Shown here one piece after another: positions 58,823 through 64,000 of a DNA stretch of 64,000 nt. Position 1 is the first letter of the stretch. Every line of letters begins with the position of its first letter. The translations under genes and the position numbers were made by a program. The notes beneath the pieces are model-generated. The model searched no databases. It was not told where the DNA came from and saw only the letters and a program-made list of their open reading frames with translations. This DNA is from CAVUPF01 sp963743285 (GTDB taxonomy: Bacteria; Actinomycetota; Thermoleophilia; Solirubrobacterales; 70-9). The stretch spans positions 1 through 64,000 of the forward strand of contig CAVUPF010000009.1 of NCBI GenBank assembly GCA_963743285.1. Direction: 5' to 3'.

Positions 58823-59845
58823 CTAGCCGGCAGTCGAGACCCCCAGTTCCTTCTCGATCTTCGCGATCGAGCCGGTGGTTTCGTCGAAGAACTGTTCGTT
58901 CACCTTGGTCCAGCCGCCGAACTTCTCGATCGTGAACAGCCCCTTCGGGGTCGGGAACTGTTTCGGGTTGACCAGCTTCGGGTTGACGGAGCGATAGCCA
59001 TGTTCGGCCCAGAGCTTCTGGCCGGCTTCCGACCACATGTAATCGAGGAACTTCTGCGCCGCGGGGGGCGCGCTCTTGGTCGCCGCGATCGGGGTCTGGA
59101 TCAAGATCGTGTTGTTGGGGACCACGTATTCGATGTCTTCGCCCGCCTTTTCGGCGGCGATCGCCTCGTTCTCATAGGAGAGGAGGACGTCGCCCTGGCC
59201 CTGGGTGAAGGTGGTCATCGCGTCGCTGCCGCTGGCCGGCTGGACCTTGGCCTTGGAGAGAACGGTCTTGACCGCCGCCAGCGCCTGGGAGGGGGACTTG
59301 CCTTCCTCGATCTGGGAGCCGTAGACGGCCATGATGTTCCAGCGGGCCGAGCCGGAGCTGAACGGGTTGGGCGTGACGATGCTGACGTTCTTGCTCAGCA
59401 GGTCGTTGAAGGAGTGGATGTGATCGGGGTTGCCCTTGCGGACGGTGAGGACGACCACCGAGTCCTCGGCGATGCCGTTGTAGGGTTGCTTTTCCCATTC
59501 CTTTGAGACAAGTCCGGCTTCGACCAGGCGGGTCATGTCGCCGGCCTGGGAGAAGTGGACCACCGACGCGGGTTGGCCGGCTACGACAGCGCGGCTCTGG
59601 TCACCGGAAGCGCCGAAGGAGTTGCTGAAGCTGACGCCGGAGCCCGCTGAGGTCTTCTCGAAGCCCGGCTCGAGGCTTTGTTCGTAGACGGACTGGGGGG
59701 TTGAGTATCCGACCACGTTGATCTTGCTCGACGAGCTGGAGCTTCCGCATCCGGCCGCGACGAGAGTGATGAGCAACGCAAACAGGCCGGCCAAGAGGCC
59801 GGCGTTAACGCTGCGCCGCCGGGTGTCCTTGCGCGCGTTCCGCAT
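58823..59845 (-). CDS. sbp: Sulfate-binding lipoprotein
   Basis: 340 residues. Signal peptide GLLAGLFALLITLVAAGC with lipobox Cys at 33 followed by a Ser run. The binding domain contains VVGYSTPQSVYEQ, SFGASGDQSRAVVAGQPASVV and TPNPFSSGSARWNIMAVYG, all characteristic of the sulfate-binding protein family. First gene of the sulfate operon sbp-cysT-cysW-cysA. Upstream AT-rich DNA carries TGTCGATAGACA (59906-59917), a possible operator. Confidence 0.94.
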   Translation of the reverse strand: MRNARKDTRRRSVNAGLLAGLFALLITLVAAGCGSSSSSSKINVVGYSTPQSVYEQSLEPGFEKTSAGSGVSFSNSFGASGDQSRAVVAGQPASVVHFSQAGDMTRLVEAGLVSKEWEKQPYNGIAEDSVVVLTVRKGNPDHIHSFNDLLSKNVSIVTPNPFSSGSARWNIMAVYGSQIEEGKSPSQALAAVKTVLSKAKVQPASGSDAMTTFTQGQGDVLLSYENEAIAAEKAGEDIEYVVPNNTILIQTPIAATKSAPPAAQKFLDYMWSEAGQKLWAEHGYRSVNPKLVNPKQFPTPKGLFTIEKFGGWTKVNEQFFDETTGSIAKIEKELGVSTAG

Positions 59846-59991
59846 AGAAGGATTCCTTCCTATGTCGACTGATTAGCTCTAAAAGAAGGCGAAACGATAA
59901 CACAATGTCGATAGACAAAGTAGGAAATTAAGCGCTGAGAAGCCGAATAGACTCGCCGCGACCTGCCCGGGGAGCGAGAGGAGAGAGTGGA

Positions 59992-60870
59992 ATGAGCATC
60001 GATGCGGTGCGAACGCCGGAGGAGCGTCTTGAGGGGCTGCCGGAATTCCCCTTCGAGTCGGGTTACCGCGAGATCGACGGACTGCGGCTTGCATATCTCG
60101 ACGAGGGGGAGGGCCCGCCGGTCATCTTCTTTCATGGCGAGCCGACCTGGTCGTTCCTCTGGCGCAAGGTGATCCCTGCGGTTCGCGACGCCGGCTACCG
60201 CTGCATCGCTCCCGACTACGCGGGCTTCGGCCGCTCCGACAAGCCCACCGACCCTGGCTGGTACACCTACGACCGCCACGTCGAGCTGATGGCGATGCTG
60301 CTCGAAGAGCTCGACGTGCGCGAGGCGACTGCGGTCGTCCACGACTGGGGTGGGCCGATCGGCCTGCGCCTAGCGGTCGAGCACCCCGACCGTTTCTCCC
60401 GGCTCGTGGTCATGGACACCGGTCCGTTCACCGGCCACCAGCGGATGAGCGACAATTGGCTCAAATTCCGCGAGTTCGTTCGCGGCAACCAGGATCTGCC
60501 GATCGGGGCGCTGGTGCGGGGAGGCTGCAAGAGCGACCCCGGTGAGGAGGTGATCGCCGCCTATGAGGCGCCGTATCCCAGCCCGGAGTCAAAGGCAGGG
60601 GCGCGCGCCTTCCCGCTGATCTTGCCGACCGAGCCGGAGTCACCGGGCGCGGTCGAGGGCAAACGCGTTGCTGATGCGCTGCGGGTCGACGGGAGGCCGG
60701 CCCTGCTGCTCTGGGCCGACGCCGACCCGGTGCTGCCCTTCTCGGTTGGCGAGCGGGTCTCCGAGCAGCTTGGCTTCCCGCCGCCGCGCAGGGTCGAGAA
60801 TGCCGGGCACTTCCTCCAGGAGGACGCGGGCGAGGAGATCGGGCGGGTCATCGCTGAGTGGCTCGGCTGA
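59992..60870 (+). CDS. Haloalkane dehalogenase-like alpha/beta hydrolase
   Basis: 292 residues. HGEPTWSFLWRKVI carries the oxyanion residue, D118 in VVHDWGGPIGL is the aspartate nucleophile that marks haloalkane dehalogenases (esterases have Ser), W119 is a halide-binding Trp, and His in NAGHFLQED completes the triad. It best fits the HLD-I subgroup. Substrate range is not predictable. The 3' end overlaps a convergent metallophosphoesterase gene by 23 bp. Confidence 0.85.
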   Translation: MSIDAVRTPEERLEGLPEFPFESGYREIDGLRLAYLDEGEGPPVIFFHGEPTWSFLWRKVIPAVRDAGYRCIAPDYAGFGRSDKPTDPGWYTYDRHVELMAMLLEELDVREATAVVHDWGGPIGLRLAVEHPDRFSRLVVMDTGPFTGHQRMSDNWLKFREFVRGNQDLPIGALVRGGCKSDPGEEVIAAYEAPYPSPESKAGARAFPLILPTEPESPGAVEGKRVADALRVDGRPALLLWADADPVLPFSVGERVSEQLGFPPPRRVENAGHFLQEDAGEEIGRVIAEWLG

Positions 60871-61969
60871 GGCCGACGATCGCCGCCAGCTCCGCGCGGG
60901 AGCGCTCGCCGAGGAGCTCGACGCGGTGGGGTGGGCCATCGTCCTCTACCCAGGTGACGGTCCCCGGCCAATAGGGGCCCGGCGGGGCGCCGGGGTGGTG
61001 AAAGGCCGAGGCGAAGACCCAGGATCCGGTGTTGTAAAGCCGCCCGCCACCGGGCAGCTTCCAATCCGGTTCGCCCTCCCGCGGCCCGCCACGATGGGTG
61101 TGTCCGGTGAGGACATGGGCGGCGCCCAACCCCAGCCGTGTCGCCATCTCGATCGCCCCTGCGACGCCGCTGCGGAAGATCGCCTCGCCGGAGAGCTCGG
61201 AGGCGAACTCGGAGCGCAGGAGGCGGTTGATGCCCCAGATCGCCACCGTCACTCCGGTGCGCGTCGCGCCCCGTCTCGCCCGTTGCCGCGCCCCGCCGCC
61301 GCGGTTGCCGGAGACAAGCTCCCAGGCTGTCTCGGAGGTGCCCCCCGCCCGGCGCGCCATTCTCGAGGCGCGCGACTGGGCGAGGCCAAAGGCGAGCCCG
61401 TACAGAGGGCGCAACACCCGCTCGTAGTCCTCGGGACTCGTCGGATTGGGAAGTGGCCTGGAGACGCGAATCACCGCCGCCGCGGCGAGGCACTCGGCCC
61501 GGGGCAGGGAGAGGTGGCAGTCCATGTAATGGCCGTGGGTCGCGTAGACGTCGTCGCGCAGCCAAACGCCGGGGTAGGCGAGCCCGAGGCTGGTCTTACC
61601 CAGCCAATCATCGAGCCGTGCAGTGGGGCCGGGGGAGGGGCCATGGCGCTGATCCAGCCCCAATGCCGGGTGGACGGACAAAGACAGCTCGTCGAGCAGC
61701 GGCTCAGCGAGGCGGTGGTCGTGGTTGCCGGGGACGAGGATCACCTCGCGCTCGCCCAGTGCCTCGCCCAGCTCCTCGAAGAAGGGTCGCGCAACAGCCA
61801 GGGCGACACCTAGCGGCCGCTCGCGCAGCTCGACCACGTCGCCGAGCAGGACGACGCGGTCGGCCGCTCCGATCTCCTCGAACAGCGCCCGTCGGATCGC
61901 GCCGTCGCGCAGGACATCCGCGCCGAAGGCGCTGCCCAGGTGCAGGTCGGAGAGGACAGCGGTGCGCAC
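60848..61969 (-). CDS. Calcineurin-like metallophosphoesterase
   Basis: 373 residues. The metal site is complete: LSDLHLGS (D8, H10), LLGDVVEL (D), VPGNHDHRL (N, H), ATHGHYMD (H) and VLTGHTHRG (H x H). A long insert between residues 125 and 250, rich in Arg and Ala, is unusual and may decide the substrate. No membrane anchor. Substrate could be a nucleotide, lipid or UDP-sugar as in LpxH-like enzymes, but no choice can be made. Confidence 0.88.
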   Translation of the reverse strand: MRTAVLSDLHLGSAFGADVLRDGAIRRALFEEIGAADRVVLLGDVVELRERPLGVALAVARPFFEELGEALGEREVILVPGNHDHRLAEPLLDELSLSVHPALGLDQRHGPSPGPTARLDDWLGKTSLGLAYPGVWLRDDVYATHGHYMDCHLSLPRAECLAAAAVIRVSRPLPNPTSPEDYERVLRPLYGLAFGLAQSRASRMARRAGGTSETAWELVSGNRGGGARQRARRGATRTGVTVAIWGINRLLRSEFASELSGEAIFRSGVAGAIEMATRLGLGAAHVLTGHTHRGGPREGEPDWKLPGGGRLYNTGSWVFASAFHHPGAPPGPYWPGTVTWVEDDGPPHRVELLGERSRAELAAIVGLSRATQR

Positions 61970-62049
61970 CGCGCCAACTTAGCCGCTGGGCCGGTGCCGC
62001 CTTTAGGCCCTCTCCTGGTCGCGTAGCCGGTCCTCGCTAAAATTGCCGG

Positions 62050-63024
62050 ATGAGTGGGCTTAGCGAAGAGCGTCTGGCGCCCACCAACGGGATCGAGATC
62101 GCCTACCAGGAGATCGGCGACCCTGGCGGTGAACCGCTGCTGCTGGTGATGGGGCTTGGGACGCAGATGCTCGGATGGAGCCAGGAGTTCTGCGAGATGC
62201 TGGCCGAGCGTGGCTTCAGGACCGTCCGCTTCGACAATCGCGACATCGGCCGCTCGACCAAGATCACCTCCGCCGGGGTGCCGAGGCGGATTGACATGCT
62301 GCTCGGTCGCCGCTCGGCCGCTCCCTACCTGTTGAGCGACATGGCCGCCGACACGCGCGGGCTGATGGACCATCTTGGGATCGAGTCCGCCCACGTGGTT
62401 GGTGCCTCGATGGGCGGGATGATCGCTCAGACGCTGGCAATCGAGAGCCCCGAGCGGGTGCGGTCGCTGGTCTCGATGATGTCGACCACTGGCAACCGCC
62501 GGGTGGGGATGCCGGCGCCAAAGACCTTCAGGACGCTGATGGCGCGCCCCGCCCCAGGCCGCGAGGCCGCCGTCGCGCAGGCGCTAAAGACCTTCCGTGT
62601 CATCGGCTCGCCCGGCTTCCCGATGGACGAGCGACGGCTGCGCGAGGCGGCGGGCGCCTCCTATGACCGTGGCTACAGCAAAGCCGGGGTAGCGCGCCAG
62701 ATGTACGCGATCACCGCCTCCGGCGACCGGACCAAGGCCCTTCACAACCTGCGGCTGCCGACCACCGTGATCCACGGCGCCGAGGACCCTCTGATCAACC
62801 CGTCTGGGGGTCGCGCGACCGCCAAGGCGATCCCAGGTGCCCGCTTGCGGATCATCGAGGGAATGGGCCACGACCTCCCGCAAGCTCTCTGGCCGACCTT
62901 CGTAGAGGAGATCTCCTCCAACGCCAGCCGCGTTTTGGGTGAGCCGGTTGCTGTGCGACCGACTCAGGCCTTCGGCCCCACGAATTCGTCGAGCCTGGCC
63001 ACGTCAACCTTGCGGGAGACGTAG
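62050..63024 (+). CDS. Alpha/beta hydrolase
   Basis: 324 residues. The oxyanion region LLLVMGLGTQML, the nucleophile elbow HVVGASMGGMIAQ (Ser), the acid IHGAEDPLI (Asp) and MGHDLP (His) build a Ser-Asp-His triad. Near to aclacinomycin methylesterase-like hydrolases. The last ~20 residues are antisense to the end of the convergent LAGLIDADG gene, so the reading tail past residue 303 may be extended by loss of an earlier stop. Confidence 0.85.
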   Translation: MSGLSEERLAPTNGIEIAYQEIGDPGGEPLLLVMGLGTQMLGWSQEFCEMLAERGFRTVRFDNRDIGRSTKITSAGVPRRIDMLLGRRSAAPYLLSDMAADTRGLMDHLGIESAHVVGASMGGMIAQTLAIESPERVRSLVSMMSTTGNRRVGMPAPKTFRTLMARPAPGREAAVAQALKTFRVIGSPGFPMDERRLREAAGASYDRGYSKAGVARQMYAITASGDRTKALHNLRLPTTVIHGAEDPLINPSGGRATAKAIPGARLRIIEGMGHDLPQALWPTFVEEISSNASRVLGEPVAVRPTQAFGPTNSSSLATSTLRET

Positions 63025-63754
63025 AACACGCGCGCCGCCGATTGGGACTTCGGAAAGGATGCAGTCCACCGCAGGTTGAGCTGATCGCAGGCGGTGCAGA
63101 AGATGCCCAGGATGTCGGTGGGAACGTTGGAGAACTTGTATCGCGGATGCCTCCAGCCGCCGCGTCCCGTGTTCATCGTGCGACACCCGTCAGATTGGAG
63201 TAGCCCTTTGATTAACTGGCCTGGCCACCGATTCGCGAGTTGCTGTTGCCAGTCAGCGAGGAGGATCGGTCTAGTGTGCTTCGCGCCGGGTCCGTATTGA
63301 GGGAAGCGGCACGGCCAAGACCTCGAATTCGCGGAGACCGAGTAGTAGTTGGAGGGCGTCAGCAGCACATGGACTTTGTTATCAGGCATCGATGCTCGCA
63401 TCGAAGCGGCGCATTCCTCTACAAGGAGGGGTATTTCCTGTCCAAGAAGATTCGGAGCCGATGCACATTGCGACGATGGGTCGAGATACAGCCGTCACCG
63501 AGGTAAAGCCCGAGTAGGTGGACATACCGACTTCCAAGCTCACCGAACCGATGCCGAAGCTTCCCACACGCGGGGCAGATCTCCGGCGCGCTCCCTCCCT
63601 CTTGCGTGGGACGAGAGTGCCAGGGCAGCTTATCGGCGTGCCAATCGCGCACAGTCGCCACAGGAAGCCCAAGGCGACGGGCGGCAAGGCGGGCGCCGAG
63701 TCCCTCCTCAGCCCGCAACCTCAGCGCTTCTGCGACGGTTGCCCGGGTGTGCAT
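62964..63754 (-). pseudogene. HTH-zinc ribbon-LAGLIDADG family protein, one frameshift
   Basis: From ATG 63754 the first part reads an HTH (ARLAARRLGLPVATVRDW), a zinc-ribbon start ICPACGKLRHRFG and the first LAGLIDADG motif YVHLLGLYLGDGCIS. A frame break at about 63425 (after LDRKYPS) ends it; the next phase continues with VEECAASMRASMPDNKVHV, the second motif QLIKGLLQSDGCR and ends DVARLDEFVGPKA. One missing base repairs it. It follows tRNA-Leu(CAG) by 24 bp, like the HTH fragment behind tRNA-Leu(CAA). Family members look like homing endonucleases or regulators derived from them. Confidence 0.8.
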
Positions 63755-63777
63755 ATCAGTCCCCTGGGCCGGGAGAT

Positions 63778-63860
63778 GCGGCTGAGAGGACTCGAACCTC
63801 CACGGGGTTTCCCCCACGAGCACCTGAAGCTCGCGCGTATACCGATTTCGCCACAGCCGC
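63778..63860 (-). tRNA. tRNA-Leu (anticodon CAG)
   Basis: An 83-nt class II tRNA on the minus strand: acceptor GCGGCTG/CAGCCGC, anticodon stem CGAGC/GCTCG around TTCAGGT (anticodon CAG, reads CUG), variable arm around GGGG-GAAA-CCCC and T-loop TTCGAGT. No encoded CCA. Confidence 0.94.
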
Positions 63861-64000
63861 CTGTGCCTGCAATCTACACACCTCCGGAAAGAGAAAGTCT
63901 AACCTTTATCGAACGTCTGTTCGAATCTACGGTTTGGCCTAGACAGGATCGTGTGAAGGACACCGTGTCCGCGCATCGCTAGACTCGCGTCCCCGCGCCG

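Overview
The window looks like a high-GC Actinomycetota chromosome, most likely Thermoleophilia (Solirubrobacterales-like). Supporting signs are a coenzyme F420 gene set (cofE, cofC, cofD, npdG), an NhaA-DsbA fusion, a 2-oxoacid:ferredoxin oxidoreductase with fused gamma-alpha subunit, several GTG starts, leaderless promoters and tRNAs without encoded CCA. Taxonomy is inferred from gene content only. The first ~890 bases look foreign: a flagellar-type (FleS/FlrB-like, gammaproteobacterial flavour) histidine kinase runs in frame into the tail of an actinobacterial alcohol dehydrogenase, which is most simply a chimeric contig end.

Layout. 1-9.6 kb: F420 synthesis and F420:NADPH reduction on the minus strand; facing away from it an SDR, an HMG-CoA lyase and a biotin-dependent carboxyltransferase; then an acetoacetyl-CoA synthetase. 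Together these suggest leucine/acetoacetate catabolism. 9.6-16.8 kb: four tRNA or tRNA-linked loci (Leu-CAA, Leu-TAG, Trp-CCA and an HTH ORF) and two tandem elements inserted at tRNA-Trp. These are bounded by three near-identical copies of the tRNA 3' half, carry no visible integrase, and hold a nucleotidyltransferase/winged-helix pair, a HEPN protein and an AbiE-type toxin-antitoxin pair. 17-29 kb: mixed housekeeping and accessory genes (NYN domain protein, frameshifted hydrolase-cyclase, HU, acylphosphatase-phosphoesterase fusion, YVTN propeller, glycine-rich secreted protein, IS3 remnant, tRNA-Gly, tRNA-Pro, VapBC, KimA-like transporter). 29.5-46.9 kb: Lon, stress and ion/redox genes (NhaA-DsbA, UBP zinc finger, cyclic-nucleotide-binding thioredoxin-reductase-like protein), MFS/MarR pair, KorAB, a second carboxyltransferase, Nudix and RDD proteins.

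47-62 kb is a nutrient uptake region. pstSCAB (pstB with four apparent frameshifts) continues into a lipoprotein, two zinc-ribbon proteins and a secreted phosphoesterase; sbp-cysT-cysW-cysA imports sulfate. The window closes with a haloalkane-dehalogenase-like hydrolase, a metallophosphoesterase, an alpha/beta hydrolase, and a frameshifted HTH/zinc-ribbon/LAGLIDADG gene directly behind tRNA-Leu(CAG). That arrangement mirrors the truncated HTH ORF behind tRNA-Leu(CAA) at 9.8 kb.

The strongest candidate for something undescribed is the tandem, integrase-less, tRNA-Trp-bounded cargo islands with defence-like genes (10.7-16.8 kb). Next are the acylphosphatase/LigD-type 3'-phosphoesterase fusion, the uncharacterised genes appended to the pst operon, and the tRNA-Leu-linked HTH/LAGLIDADG family. 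No CRISPR array, rRNA gene or replication origin was seen.
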